Shown: positions 1 through 12,097, counted from the stretch's first letter. The stretch: 64,000 bases of DNA from Eretmocerus hayati (GCA_029851415.1 CM056742.1:114888246-114952245), one strand, 5' to 3'. Program-made: numbers and translations. The notes: generated from the sequence alone by a model not told the origin.

Positions 1-137
1 AAGGGAGAGGTGCGGGTGGAAAGTCAACCGCAGCGGTGATGGTCGCGATGCCGGGGGATGCACGAGCGAGTAAACAATACGCTCGTCCACGCGAGCTGCA
101 TGTAGCCGAGCCAAGGGCCTTATTCCGAACTCGGTGA

Positions 138-428
138 TTAAGGAACATAGAAAATAGGTGGTCCACCGTGCATATAAGGAATGTGGACGTTGGGAAAATC
201 GCAACGAGTCACACCGCCACGACAGTAATCACCGTGCCGAGCACCGAGCTCGGAATAAGCCCTCGCAGGGGCCTGATTCCGAACTCGGTGATTACTGTCG
301 CGGCGGCGGTGCGATTCACTTCACTCGCCATGCATAAGGAACATGGAATCAGGTGGTCCGCCATGCATAAGGAACGTGGACGTTAGGAAAATCGTAACGA
401 GTCACACCGCCGCGACAGTAATCATCGA
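138..428. repeat. 195-bp-period direct repeat with an internal inverted copy
   Basis: The stretch 138-234 recurs at 333-428 with a spacing of 195 bp and few mismatches; shared landmarks are TAAGGAACATRG, AGGTGGTCC, GTGGACGTT and GACAGTAATCA. Between the copies, 286-318 is an inverted copy of about 200-234. Around 237-290 the sequence CACCGAGCTCGGAAT faces ATTCCGAACTCGGTG, forming a GC-rich hairpin. This is non-coding repeat DNA of unknown family; the short ORF crossing it is not conserved between the copies. Confidence 0.7.
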
Positions 429-429
429 G

Positions 430-1240
430 CTCGGAATCAGGCCCCAGTTCAGTCAGTTCAATGCTGCGCCGCGATAACGAACAACGACCGGATCAGCACC
501 ACTCACAGCGATGCACTATCGTTATCTACATATCTCACCTGCTGAATGCAGGGTGCCTCGTCGGGCAGTCACTCCACGATCAGCGTGGTGGCCTCATCGC
601 TATGTGCGCACTGCTCGAGACCGTAATGGATTTTCAGTGCCATTTATCGTTGTCACCGATGCTGCAGCATGTGCACAGCGTCACGAGACCAAATACTCGC
701 TTCGGTCGATGGCGTGGACCCGCAGGCTCGTCGCTCGGGTCAGCGTTCGGTCATCGACTCGTTGCACTATACACTTGCAAAACTCGTGAGGCCAACACAA
801 ATCAGCTGCACGCCCACGCGATGTCGGCAAAATCAGCAGGACCTGTCGAAACGGCCCTGAAGACGCACGCAAAACTCACTCTTGGGGATGGTCGAGCTGA
901 TAAGGCCCGCACACGCGTTAAAAAGCCACCAGCACTCGCGACGCGACAACTCGTGCGATCACCACTCGTGGATCTGGATCGACCATCGGCGACTATCGCT
1001 CCGAGTCAGTGCACCCATCGCCTTAATCAATCACAGAACACTTAGCGGCTCGAGGGAGCGCAGCCTCGTACCTAGTACCGGCGAATTTCTACCACGCGAG
1101 ATGTACCGCGGCAGAGTAGACACCAACGTGTCGAATCTATTGTACACAGACGAATTGAAACGCGCACTTGCAACCCGCGAATTGAACTCGGCTTTCGGCG
1201 CAACGAGCGACGTGGGCGCCGAAAGCGCTGCAGTGTATAC
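430..1240. other. GC-rich stretch, no supported gene
   Basis: CpG-rich, moderately complex sequence with overlapping open frames on both strands. None shows a recognisable domain, and open frames are expected by chance in GC-rich DNA with few stop codons. I see no repeat or RNA gene here. It may be the upstream part of the promoter-like region that follows. Confidence 0.4.
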
Positions 1241-1660
1241 GTACACCCCGCACTGCCTCGTTCTTCTCTCTCTTCCTCTCCGGCGCGTGCTGCAGTTTCG
1301 CTCTCTCTCTCTCTCTCCCTATTTATCGTTGTCTGGCCGTGTCTGCGCTACTTTGCGCTACTCTGCGCTGCTCTGCGCCGCGGGCCACTGCCAGATACGA
1401 GGCCTCGTGAGCCACCCCGAAGCCGGCGGCGCGCCGGGCCACCCCCACGCGCGTTCGAAGCCGAGCCGCCGCCGCCGCCGCCCGCGCCACCCCGCCGAGA
1501 GCCAAGGAGCGCTGCACTGTTGTCGTGCGCGCGGCGCCCGGCCGACCCTTTCACGCTGCGCACCAACCCCGAATGAGTCGTCGTTCGCTCTCTATACATA
1601 TAGACCTCGAAAGTACCCAGGCTCTGCGATAAGAGTTTTACATCGTCAGTGATTCACACA
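1241..1660. promoter_or_regulatory. Possible CpG-rich promoter region with CT tract and decamer repeat
   Basis: A pyrimidine-rich stretch at 1259-1320 ends in a CT microsatellite (GAGA-type on the minus strand). It is followed by four tandem 10-mers of the form CTNTGCGCTN at 1341-1380, then a strongly CpG-rich block to about 1560. On the plus strand, TATACATATA (1590-1600) is followed by an initiator-like TCAGTGA (about 1646). The spacing between them (about 50 bp) is longer than usual, and no coding exon of a recognised gene follows, so promoter status is only suggested by composition. Confidence 0.25.
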
Positions 1661-4347
1661 TTATGTCGTGTGATTTTTGATGCCTCGGATCAGCCTATCA
1701 ACTTCCAGCAACCTTGACATTTTCAGCTCTGCCTGTAGAATTTGTGCAACTTTTCGTGCTCCGTTTGACATCGCGACTCTGCCACTTTGGAAATCGCTGA
1801 ATCGTTTACACGCGACTGCGGAGTAAATCCAGCTTGCCTTTGCTTCGCTACTCTGCGAACAGTAATTTTGGTCGCGAACACCGCCTGGTGCGCTGCTGTG
1901 CGAAACTGCTGCTCGGCTTGATTGATGGGGAAAAGCGAGCCACGGCCGCCTCAACCCGCGTGACTACCGCGACTCGCATCGAGCAAAATCTGCGCAAAAC
2001 CCATCTATCAATCTGCGAGCACTCTATTTCTTCCCTGACGGGAAGAGGTTGTTGCTCTCATCATTAGCCCCTCGCCACCAATGAATGCTGAGTTTTGGAC
2101 AAGTAACATATTGCATGTGATGCATTTTGTGCTGTATAACGGGACTTACGCTTACTGTAGTCTACTTTTCTACGCTTTCACTCTGAGATGCGAGCTGAGA
2201 TGACAGTATTTTGTCACAGGGACATGGGAACAGCCAGACTATTGAGACACACACCTAATTCCAAATTGTGCAAATCCGTCGGCTTGGTCGACGTTCAGTC
2301 ATTTTTTATGACACATCAGGAAAGCGTTCAAACGAAATGGTGATAAATCATGGAAAGACCACAACACATGGGAATTTGAGATTTCAACTATCCCATGCGT
2401 CACGAGTCCTACGGACGTCTGACAAATTATACCATAAGAATTCAATTTTTGAACGAGAGTTCCCCCATGAGATGTTTGATGAAGTTCCTACTGACCAAGT
2501 CAATGCTTTTCATGGAGTAATACCTATATTTTCATTCATGAAATATAACTTCTCGAACTTTTGCATATTACTTCTTGATATCAAACTTCACAGCGATCTT
2601 GACACGGTTATCATCAGAAAATCTTGCGGAAATTTCCACCCCGAGAAATTTTTGTTCCATGCCTGGCTATGGGTGTATCTCATTCTTGCACTTAATCTCA
2701 ACGATAAATTTCCATTCAAATTTCGAACCTGTTTTTTTCTCACTTTCTTAAGGATTCAAATTAAGCTCACCGATCAATGAAGGCGATGACATTTCAAAAT
2801 TTGCAAAGTTTTGTGTAAGATCTATTTGTTTCTCAGCTGTATGTGGATGAGACAAGTATACTCTAAATTGCTTGCAATGGGACCACAGAAAGGCTTTTCA
2901 TATAATTAACGTTATCACTTCACTAGTGCAAAAAGAATAAAAATCGTCTCCGAACCATGCTTGATTTGAGTCACGTTATCTTACGTCTTAGTAAGCTTAC
3001 AGAGAAGCATGGACGAGAAATCGTTGTTTGGAGTCACGGTGGTGCTTGTGGGTCGCAAAAGTAGAGCGTTGAACGTGGAATATCGCAGAGGGGTAGCTTG
3101 CACTCGAGCTTGCAGCTGCATATAGGGGCAAGCGTGAAAGGAGCGAAAGTGCCGTGGTAGCAGGGTAAAAGAAAAGAGGGGCAGTTGAGCGAGACGAGCG
3201 TCGTAGCGAGCCTCATGCATGGTCTGCAAGCTGCACGCGTCGCTGGTGTACGATTGCCACGTTGGAAACGTCGAAGGTCGGGAGGCCGCGCGGCGAGCGC
3301 GATGGGTCCATATACAAGAGGAGAGATGCGTTGGCTGTTCGTGGAGTGCAAAGGTGGATGATAGCTACTGCAATCGCGAGGCCTGCCAAGCCTCGCTGAG
3401 AGATCACCTTTTGTGCATCACTGCCTACGAGAGCCGGCATGAAAGAGAAGCCGAACCGAACCGTCTCGGCCGCGATGAGCGAGACAGACATGCGAAAGAG
3501 ACTGGCTGTTGAAGAGCTGCATATATGCACCACGCGCGCGGGGGAGACGAAAAAGCTAGAGCGTAAAAGAGGGAGAACGCCGAGAGACTAGACGGGGAGA
3601 AAAAGAGGCGAGCGAGCCGCGCATCCGATGCCTCCGTGTGTGATGAGTGCAGGCCATCGCACCGAATGTTCGTACAGTCGGTGAAGAGCTCCATCACAAA
3701 TTTTCCGCGAGCAACCACCATTCATCTATCTATTTTCTGTGGGCCGTTGCAAGCTGCATTCGCTCACATATGCAGTCGAAGATGCGTCAATGACGTTATT
3801 CGCATGCTTGGAGGGTGCAAAATCATTCCCAACGATCTTACGTATATAGAATAGTGTACGCAAGTCGCCGAGTGCAGGCGTATAACTTAAGACGCGATCG
3901 CACACACGCTCCCAGCCAGGTATATATTATCGGCTAGTGCATATAGATGCACCCCTATGCGATGCCGCACGATGCACTCGAGCAACATGCTATATACTAA
4001 GCACATACGTATTATGTGCATTCGCGAGCGAGCTTCCGCAAGCTTCGTAGCTTTTTCCGCCCCCTTCGCGCTCGCGCTAAGTACTCTATAGGTATGTACA
4101 CTTCTTGCTGAATGAACATCGGCAAATCCACTCGCGAAATTATACGCGCGAGCCACAGCTCGACTCCGTGCCATGTATAATGCACGCCAGCCCGGGAATC
4201 GCTAACGATCGAGATCGGGGCCATTTGAATAAAACTCAGCCGCTGATACCGTGTCTATTTGACTAGCGAATTTTTACCGCGGGGCTGATAAAATGCAGAG
4301 CCTTGGCCCGCCCGCACCCGCGAGAAACGCGGGGCATCTTGCAACCC
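1661..4347. other. Intergenic or intronic DNA, no supported gene
   Basis: The part at 1661-2990 is AT-rich to neutral; 3000-4347 is GC-richer with GA-rich runs (about 3470-3640) and ATATATGCA-type palindromes. A 170-codon open frame at 2268-2780 begins with GTG rather than ATG and has no recognisable domain. The GA-rich, CpG-rich block resembles insect promoter-proximal DNA, but I cannot place a start site. A TACATA microsatellite at 4379-4395 already belongs to the left end of the adjoining large palindrome. Confidence 0.35.
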
Positions 4348-5141
4348 GGAGGGGTATTACACACATCTTACGGTTCCTACATACATACATACGTACGCTT
4401 TCTACGTTACTTACGAAAAAAATAAATAAACAAACCTAACCCCGCAAAAAATATTTTTCGTCTGCGAATGGTATTTTGAGCAAGTTCTGCTCAATTTATC
4501 CGTTGAATTGAGCAGAAACTCGGGCTCGTGGCCTCGAGTAACTGAAGTGGTGCATCCTGGGATGAATTAGAGTAGCTTAATCAGCTAGTTTTATTTTTTC
4601 TTCTGTGATGTGGTGTGAAAATGAACCATGTAACCTCAGTGTTTGATGCTACATGGTGGAAGGCTAGTTAGTGATGCAGTTTTGGTAATTATTTATGTAT
4701 TTCAGGATGGGATGCTGCTGCTGTATTTAGCACTGCCACCAAAAAAGTGTCAAATGGGTGTTTAGTGCGCAGAGGTGAAAGGGCAAAAGCGCTCCAAGAT
4801 AGTTTGTTTACGATCAATATTTGTACTCGACTTCAGGATTGAATGCAGTTTTCAATAGTTCCAACTAATTGTTGAAAAAACAGTCAATCTCAAACTTTGG
4901 TCGGTGATTGAATTTATGTGTGCAGTTCTGAAGAACATCATTACATGAATTCATTTTGGAAACGAAATCTACCTTGCTCACATCTAACTACTTTGTGGAT
5001 ATTGAGGAAGGTAGCACTCATGTGATGATGTGATTCATCTCACTCCACAGATAAACTAAATGACCTGTTAAAGTTTGAGATGCTCTATTTTCTCAACGAG
5101 TATTTGAATCTATTGCAAGCTGCCCTGGTGGAAAAAACAGC

Positions 5142-5290
5142 GTAGTACTGCAGTAGTCTACTGTCTGGCTGATCGTACTACTGTAGTAGCTTACTGTCGT
5201 ACTACTGCAGTAGCCTACTGCAGTAGTACGACCGTAGTCTACTACAGTATTACTGAGCGTACTACTGTCGTACTACTGGATAATAGTACT
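5142..5290. repeat. AGTAGTAC-type self-complementary minisatellite, left arm
   Basis: Irregular repeats of CTACTGCAGTAGTAC and variants; each unit is nearly its own reverse complement, so the array could fold internally as well as with its partner. The mirror copy lies in the right arm of the same palindrome. Confidence 0.75.
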
Positions 5291-5737
5291 GAGCTGGATT
5301 TCGCTGCTGTGTTTACTTTCTGCCCTTGAGAGGATAGAGGCAAAGAGAAAAAATTATAAAAGGGTGAGATCTCTAGATGAGTTTAGGCTCACTCATGAGG
5401 AGCACCTTCGTAAAAGACTTGTGCGCTACTTTTTCAGAATGCTTCAAACCCATAACATAACTTACACGCGCCACGCGCGCGCCCGCTCCCCGCAAACTCA
5501 CACAGCAGAAGACAAGAGTCGAACTGTCGCGGCCGTACTCATCGTTTTGTTTTGATATGTCGAAGCAACAATTTAACCGTCTTATGTTGATACATTCTGT
5601 CGGATTCTGCCATTTGAGTATCAACGATAGGCTATGGATAACAAAGCCGGTTGTTATTCATGCCGATAAACAACAAAAATGAGGCCCCTCGTGGGGGCTC
5701 GACGCTTATAAGTAACATTTGAGCACAAATTGTGATA

Positions 5738-5810
5738 GTGAGAATTAGCGCAAGTGGCAACGGGTCCGCCTCGCACGCGGGAGGCTCGGGATCGCTTCCC
5801 GGAAACGAAT
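5738..5810 (+). pseudogene. tRNA-Ala-like sequence in the left arm of the palindrome
   Basis: An A-box-like TAGCGCAAGTGG begins near 5745. A clean anticodon arm follows: stem TCCGC/GCGGG around a seven-base loop CTCGCAC with T at position 33, giving anticodon CGC (Ala). The T-arm stem TCGGG/CCCGG encloses ATCGCTT, a degenerate B box. A T8 run at 5812-5819 would terminate Pol III. The acceptor stem does not pair, so this is a tRNA-derived (SINE-like) head or pseudogene rather than a working tRNA. Confidence 0.6.
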
Positions 5811-6330
5811 ATTTTTTTTCTTTTTTTCCCGATTCTGTTTTTGTTTTGCTTTACGCAGACTTACACTTTTTTCCTCGGTATCGAGAATGTATTCAATCCT
5901 AATTTTATTCATTTATATATGTAATTCAAATTCTGACATTCAAGTTTTGAGATAAATATAGGCACCGCTACAGCATATTTCTCAATCCAATGAAAAATTA
6001 ACGGGCTATTTTTACATCTTCAAATATTATATTTAAATTAATTAACTAATTACTTTCTACTTTTGAATAATATTTCATAAATGCAGATTGGATTTATTCA
6101 ATCCAAATGAATAAAAAAAAATGTAACTCATCAATTCATGACTGAATTAGAAAATATGCTGTAGCGGTTATATTTTGAAAATTCAATCATATAGATTATT
6201 AAAACTTGAATGTCAAAATTTGAATTACATTGTAGATGAATGAAATTAGGATTGAATACATTTTCGATACCGAGGAAAAAAGTGCACGCCTGCGTAAAGC
6301 AAAACAAAAACAGAATTGGGAAAAAAATAT

Positions 6331-6403
6331 TCGTTTCCGGGAAGCGATCCCGAGCCTCTCGCGTGCGAGGCGGACCCGTTGCCACTTGCGCTAATTCTCA
6401 CTA
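6331..6403 (-). pseudogene. tRNA-Ala-like sequence in the right arm of the palindrome
   Basis: Mirror copy of the plus-strand tRNA-like segment of the left arm. On the minus strand it shows the same A box and CTCGCAC anticodon loop; the anticodon stem has decayed (GCGAG instead of GCGGG). It is followed on its own strand by a T run near 6322-6329. The acceptor stem is likewise unpaired. Confidence 0.6.
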
Positions 6404-6861
6404 TCACAATTTGTGCTCAAATGTTACTTATACGCGTCGAGCCCCCACGAGGGGCTCGTGATCTGGGCCTCATTTTTGTTGTTTATCGGCATGAATAACA
6501 ACCGGCTTTGTTATCCATGGCCTATCGTTGATACTCAAATGGCAGAATCCGACAGAATGTATCAACATAAGACGGTTAAATTGTTGCTTCGACTCATCAA
6601 AACAAAACGATGAGTACGACCGCGACAGTTCGACTCTTGTCTTCTGCTGTGTGAGTTTGCGGGGAGAGCGGGCGCGCGCTTGGCGTGCGTAGGTTATGTT
6701 ATGAGTTTGAAGCATTTTGAAAAAGTAGCGCAGAAGTCTTTTACGAAGGTGCTCCTCATGAGTGAGCCTAAACTCATCTAGAGATCTCGACCTTTTATAA
6801 TTTTTTCTCTTTGCCTCTATCCTCTCAAGGGCAAAAAGTAAACACAGCAGCGAAATCCAGC

Positions 6862-7015
6862 TCAGTACTATTATCCAGTAGTACGACAGTAGTACGCTCA
6901 GTAGTACTGTAGTAGACTACGGTCGTACTACTGCAGTAGGCTACTGCAGTAGTACGACAGTAAGCTACTACAGTAGTACGATCAGCCAGACAGTAGACTA
7001 CTGCAGTACTACGCT
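6862..7015. repeat. AGTAGTAC-type minisatellite, right arm
   Basis: Inverted counterpart of the left-arm array, with the same order of variant units. Units are near self-complementary. The two arrays together indicate that the array was present before or during arm duplication. Confidence 0.75.
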
Positions 7016-7029
7016 GTTTTTTCCACCAG

Positions 7030-7185
7030 GGTGCATTTAATTCAGACCTCGAATACAAACATTGCTTGAAAAACAATCTGTCTCGAAGTTTAAAAGTTCT
7101 ATGAGCAAAGGTCTGACAACGACAAGCTCCACGAGAGCTTGTTCGATGATCAGCGTTTGTATTCAAGGTCTGAATTGAATGCAGC
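7030..7185. repeat. Right-arm-only insert, itself an imperfect hairpin
   Basis: About 150 bp that has no counterpart in the left arm (the left arm jumps at about 5117-5136). Its ends form a small inverted repeat: TTCAGACCTCGAATACAAAC facing GTTTGTATTCAAGGTCTGAA. It is either a nested hairpin insertion or a segment lost from the left arm. Confidence 0.6.
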
Positions 7186-7959
7186 TTGCAATAGATTCAA
7201 ATACTCGTTGAGAAAATAGTGCATCTCAATCTTTAACCGGTCATTTAGTTTATCTGTGGAGTGAGATGAATCACATCATCACATGAGTGCTACCTTCCTT
7301 GATATCCACAAAGTAGTTAGATGTGAGCAAGGTAGATTTCGTTTCCAAAATGAATTCATGTAATGATGTTCTTCAGAACTGCACACATAAATTCAATCAC
7401 CGATCAAAGTTTGAGATTGACTGTTTTTTCAACAATTAGTTGGAACTATTGAAAACTGCATTCAATTCTGAAGTCGAGTACAAATATTGATCGTAAACAA
7501 ACTATCTTGGAGCGCTTTTGCCCTTGTTTCAATTCTGCGCACTCAACACCCATTTGACACTTTTTTGGTGGCAGTGCTAAATACAGCAGGAGCATCCCAC
7601 CCTGAAATACATAAATAATTACCAAAACTGCATCACTAACTAGCCTTCCACCATGTAGCATCAAACACTGAGGTTACATGGTTCATTCTCACACCACATC
7701 ACAGAGGAAAAAATTAAACTAGCTGATTAAGCTACTCTAATTCATCCCAGGATGCACCACTTCAGTTACTCGAGGCCACGAGCCCGAGTTTCTGCTCAAT
7801 TCAATGGATAAATTGATCAGAACTTGCTCAAAATACCATTCGCAGACGAAAAATATTTTTTGCGGGGTTAGGTTTGTTTATTTATTTTTTTCGTAGGTAA
7901 CGTAGAAAGCGTACGTATGTATGTATGTAGGAAGCGTAAGATGTGTGTAATACCCCTCC

Positions 7960-8422
7960 CGCACGCCGAGTCTCGGCTCCTCGGCCGCGAGCGTGTGTGA
8001 ATTAGCACGGCGCCGCGAATTTCGAAGTACGCCGTCGACGGGGGCGCGAGAGGGAAAACAGAAAAACCGCTTGTGTCACCCCTGTGCAGACGGAGAAGAG
8101 CAAAAAAATGACGCGTATTACGAAGAAGGCGCAGTGCAGCGGAGAAAAGACGTCGGGCTGCGAGGGCGCGGAGGGACAGCGGGGCAGTGCCGCAGACGAG
8201 CCCGTGTAGAGAAGCGGCCTCGCGAAAATTCAAGAACGGAGATGAGGAGGAGGCGCCCGACTAACGAGAAAGGGACACAAGTGCTAGACGTATGTGCGCT
8301 CCACGGGCAAAAATAAAACGTAGAGGGCGCCCAGCCGACGGGGCGGGGACCAATGTTGATTGGACTTTGACACACCATATCTGCGCTTTGGGATGAAGAG
8401 GAATGTCGATTAAACATTGATC
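7960..8422. other. CpG-rich block, no supported gene
   Basis: GC-rich sequence of the same character as 3000-4347 resumes right after the palindrome, suggesting that the foldback element split a single GC-rich region. Overlapping frames on both strands have no recognisable domain. Confidence 0.35.
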
Positions 8423-8424
8423 TA

Positions 8425-8594
8425 CAGTAGAGCTCGGTTATAAAGACAACCCGGCTGTAACAAGCACGCAAATCGTAAGAATTTGGTTGGGTATTATGCT
8501 AAATGAATGAGATCAACTTCGGTTATGCCGAAGATTGGTCATAACGAGCACTTTTCCTTGGTCCTTTGGAGCTCGCTATAACCGAGTTCTACTG
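8425..8594. mobile_element. 170-bp Tc1/mariner- or pogo-like MITE with TA duplication
   Basis: The ends are CAGTAGAGCTCGGTTATA and TATAACCGAGTTCTACTG, an inverted repeat with few mismatches. They are flanked by TA at 8423-8424 and 8595-8596. CAGT termini followed by CTCGGTTATAA and a TA duplication are typical of Tigger/pogo-type non-autonomous elements. The interior has no ORF and holds a second GGTTATGCCGAAG-type repeat of the end motif. Confidence 0.8.
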
Positions 8595-8761
8595 TAGCTG
8601 GTTTGGATTGGAATACGAACTCTGAACTAGGATAGACCGAGCTTTGATTTAAATTGCATCTCATAACTCATGAACGACCGTCAAAGCTGTGAGACCATTG
8701 AGTGGTTTCATGAAGAAGAATGTTTCTCTAGGGATGTCTAATAAATAATGTTATAACTTGA

Positions 8762-10772
8762 GACGATGCAGTCGCACCGCGACCATATGGACCTTGAAAA
8801 TACATCTTACATAAAAACATTGATGATTTATAGTGTGAGACGAGTTGTCGGATACTTGTTATTGTCCAACTTGTATTCCTCAATCCGTCGCTTAGCCCAA
8901 ATCACAAAAGAATCGGAGAAAAGTGGGAACAACTCGGCCCGGGAACGTCCTAACCTATTATAATATACACACATTTTCATTCCCATCTTTCTCCGATTCT
9001 CTTGCGATTTGGGATTAATGACAAGCGAACAAATCTAAGTTAGATAATAACAAATATTTGTGCGGCTCGTCGTTTAGACCAAACCCGTGCAGAAATAATC
9101 CTAGGTTTCCCTGCGTTTACGTTGGATCCCCATGCGATATCCCAGCCTCATCCTCATCTTGGGGAATCCCACGAGAATCACACAGGATTCTGGCAGGATT
9201 TCCCCGCGAATTGGGATAAAATGGGCAATATGCAGGGACTCCCTACAGGCATTCCGCAAGATATTCACAGCAAAACCCATTCAAGGACTCCTGATAAGAA
9301 TCCCATTCGGATCTGGTTGGACGATCCATTGTAAGAGAGATCTAGGGAATGAGGAGGATGTCCCCACTAGAATCCCACGTGATGTCCTCGGCATAATCCA
9401 TGGAAGGATACCTCATAGGAATCCAACGTGAATCTAATCAGACAATCCATGGCCGAAGCGATATCAGATGTAGACAGGTTATCTTCGTGAGAATCCTACG
9501 GAATATCCACGCCAATACCCGTCGCCGGGCCTCTTAGAGAAATTATCACACTTACCGACTTACAGAACAATTGAGTATTGAGAAAGTCGGGGATGAACAG
9601 GGCATCCCTGCGAATACCTCACGAAGTATCCTCATTGAATTTTATACAACAAGTCTCAACAGGAATTTTGAGTTTGCGGATTTCGATTACACAGACCCAA
9701 GTTGTTGGTGGTGATGGAAGAGAACATTTCTTCTACACGATTGTTTCATCATCTATGTAGATTTTCTCAATTATGATGAAATTTTTGACAACATATTCTA
9801 GTTCAATTTTAACAATAGATCTTCAAACCCTTTTTGTTAATGAGTATCAGTGGGAATTGACCGCGCGTTCCAATTTTACAATGGACCAAACTCATCGGAA
9901 ATGAATTTGAGTATAGGTACTCAAAGATTGAGAAACTGTTGAACAAGGTATATGAATATATATACACATACTGTGTGTGCGTGTGTGAGTGAGTGTATAT
10001 AAAATATACATTGTATACTCATGTATCTAATCAGATTGTGGGAATTCTTAAAAATTGACTTATAAGGACCTCAATCAAAACCGAAAGCGTGTTGAGGTAT
10101 ACATTCCACAATGATGTGTTTAAGAGTTATTAAGAGTCAACCTAAACATTTTTTCATCACAAGCATTCCCAATCAAATTCAACAATAAAATAATTGTGTT
10201 GGTTGAACAAAGAGTTACTCAATTGGATAAGAGAGCTTCGTTTTAAGAGGAAGGATAATAGTTGGAGAGGACTCGTTTCTAGTACGAAGTAAGCATCACG
10301 CATGGCATCTGAAACTTTGGAGTAATAGTCTAGGTTCCTGCTTCCTAATCCACAGGTCATGGGTTCGAGCCTCCGCCGATGCTGTTGTCATATTGTTAAT
10401 GTTAATTTATTTAGGAAATAGATTTTAATTAATTTATCATAAATGTTAATACAATTCTAATGATGGAACCCTAAATTACATTGCTCTTAAGTGCATTTGA
10501 GTTTGTTTTTGTTTTTATATAAATAATTTGCATACGATTCATGGAGGAAAGCCCTGTGAGAATCCCACAGGGAAAATCACAGGGTCCCATCGAAAAAGCG
10601 TAGACTGACCGAGTGGGATCCCGGTAGGAATTCCCCGATAGGAATCCTACCAAGACTAGGACAATCCTGTGAGATACCTGCGAGATTCTTCTTGAGATTT
10701 CTGCACGGGAATCGCAACAGAATCGAAGAAAGATGGGAATGATTTTCAGCTTGTATGGTGACCGCATCGCCC
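8762..10772. mobile_element. About 2-kb TIR element ending in GCGATGCGGTC-type termini
   Basis: The left end GACGATGCAGTC and right end GACCGCATCGCC are imperfect inverted repeats. They are followed inward by ACCATA, CTTGAAAAT and a longer inverted block: TTCCCATCTTTCTCCGATTC at 8978 against GAATCGAAGAAAGATGGGAA at 10713. A third, opposite copy of that block at 8889-8935 forms a local hairpin with 8976-9029. The interior (9120-9560 and 10550-10720) is rich in degenerate GGAATCC-type units, and a TG/TA microsatellite lies at 9950-10010. No transposase is seen. The ends match two MITEs near 42.4-43.1 kb. The left boundary is the less certain one. Confidence 0.55.
10300..10382 (+). pseudogene. 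tRNA-like remnant (Arg-CCT-like loop)
   Basis: A perfect B box, GGTTCGAGCC, at about 10362-10371 follows a TTCCTAA loop-like sequence. The 3' GCCGATGC can pair with 5' GCATGGC apart from a bulge. The anticodon stem and the A box are poor, so this is a degenerate tRNA-derived sequence, perhaps a SINE head, lying inside the surrounding TIR element. Confidence 0.4.
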
Positions 10773-10997
10773 ATCGAACTTCCTTTGCTCGCGCGATACC
10801 TTACGTATACCGATGAGATCAGTTTACGCATTCTTCGTAGCTTTCGTCGATGCGAAAAAAATTTGACAAGTGCGTATCAAACTTGTGTCGTGTGTAAATT
10901 CTCCGCCTCGTTCGCAAATCTGACTTCTTGACCTAGTTGCGTAACTCGAGGCGTAACTACTTCCATACCTTGGAGATGTCCAATGACAAGTCCAATG

Positions 10998-12097
10998 AAA
11001 AGGCAAGGTCAGGGTCTGCGGGAGTTGAAACTCTATGAAAATTTTTTTACTTACTGTTCGGGACAAAAAAAATATACGTATTTTTCAGTTTACCTGAATA
11101 GGCCTCTAGATCTTCAGGAGGAATATATCAAACCTGCAAATATACTAATGACTGTCCATATATGGTCATACATGATCATGCATCGTCATGGACGGTGAAC
11201 TCACAGACACTGAGAACATACTAACTCTGGTCAGATAGTTGGTGACTTGATCTAATGTGGAGCTCAAAAATGTAACTTGAAGCACACAGGGTCCTCACAT
11301 TGAGTTATAAGCCTCATTCAAAAGATGGCAGTGAATCAATCATTCTCAAAGTCTCACCTAAGTATCGTCTCTTATCCTTCCACTGGCAATGTACGTACAT
11401 TCTTGCACCTAGACGTCGATTCAAATCCACAGAGATGGTGTGTATTGCTATCATTATATTCAGAATAATGTCTACAATCCTCTGTGAGAAACACTTTCAA
11501 ATTTTCTACATAATTATACAAACGAGGATGCGCCAGAGTTAAGAGAGTGGGAGAGTTGTATAAGCTGATTTCGACACACCAAGCCTCCCTGGACATATGA
11601 AAGTGTTTCTTACAGGGGATTGGAGATATTATTCTGAATGTGATGATAGCAATACATACTATCTCTGCGGATTTGAATCGACCTACAGGTGCAAGAATGT
11701 ACGTACATTGCCAGTGGAAGGATAAGAGACGATACTTAGGTGAGACTTTGAGAATGATTGATTCACTGCCATCTTTTGGATGAGGCTTATAACTCAATGT
11801 GAGGACCCTGTGTGCTTCAAGTTACATATTTGAGCTCCACATTAGATCAAGTCACCAACTATCTGTCCAGAGTTAGTATGTTCTCAGTGTCTGTGAGTCC
11901 ACCGTCCATGACCATGCATGATCATGTATGATCATATATGGACAGTCATTAGTATATTTGCAGGTTCGATATATTTCTCCTGAAGTTCTAGAGGCCTATC
12001 GAAGTAAACTGAAAAATACGTATAATTTTTTTTAACAAACAGTATATAAAAAAATTTTCACAGAGTTTCAGCTGCCGCAGACCCTGACCTCCCCTTG
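10998..12097. mobile_element. 1.1-kb palindromic (foldback) element
   Basis: The left arm (about 10998-11512) and right arm (about 11598-12097) are inverted copies with a spacer of about 85 bp. The ends share GGTCAGGGTCTGCGG. Further matched blocks include GGCCTCTAGA, GTACGTACATTCTTGCACC and TGAGTTATAAGCCTCATTC. The arms differ at scattered sites. Mirrored open frames in the two arms encode the same peptide because the arms match; that is not evidence for a gene. No transposase, family unknown. Confidence 0.85.

Larger units (their letters stand above)
4348..7959. mobile_element. 3.6-kb foldback (palindromic) element
   Basis: The left arm (4348-about 5985) and right arm (about 6148-7959) are inverted copies around an AT-rich spacer of roughly 160 bp. 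The outer ends are GGAGGGGTATTACACAC and its complement. Matching blocks run along the full arms: TACATA microsatellite, AACCCCGC, CTCGAGTAACTGAAG, an AGTAGTAC-rich array, a GC-rich CGCGCG block, a GAGCCCC/GGGGCTC hairpin and a tRNA-like segment. The arms differ by substitutions and by about 150 bp present only in the right arm, so this is not an assembly mirror artefact. No transposase is visible, and no convincing target-site duplication is seen. The architecture matches non-autonomous foldback transposons in general; the family is unknown. Open frames inside it are repeat-derived. Confidence 0.85.

Noticed and set aside
882..1652. 256-codon open frame on the plus strand, and overlapping minus frames, in CpG-rich DNA
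   Set aside because: Overlaps frames of similar length on the other strand; Arg/Ser/Pro-rich low-complexity translation from GC-rich and CT-repeat DNA; no domain or supporting splice context.
2268..2780. 170-codon open frame
   Set aside because: It begins with GTG rather than ATG, shows no recognisable domain or signal, and has no promoter or poly(A) context that I can identify.
11300..11797. Two frames on opposite strands encoding nearly the same peptide (SESIILKVSPKYRLLSFHWQ)
   Set aside because: They lie in the two arms of the 10998-12097 palindrome, so the match is due to DNA inversion, not a duplicated gene.
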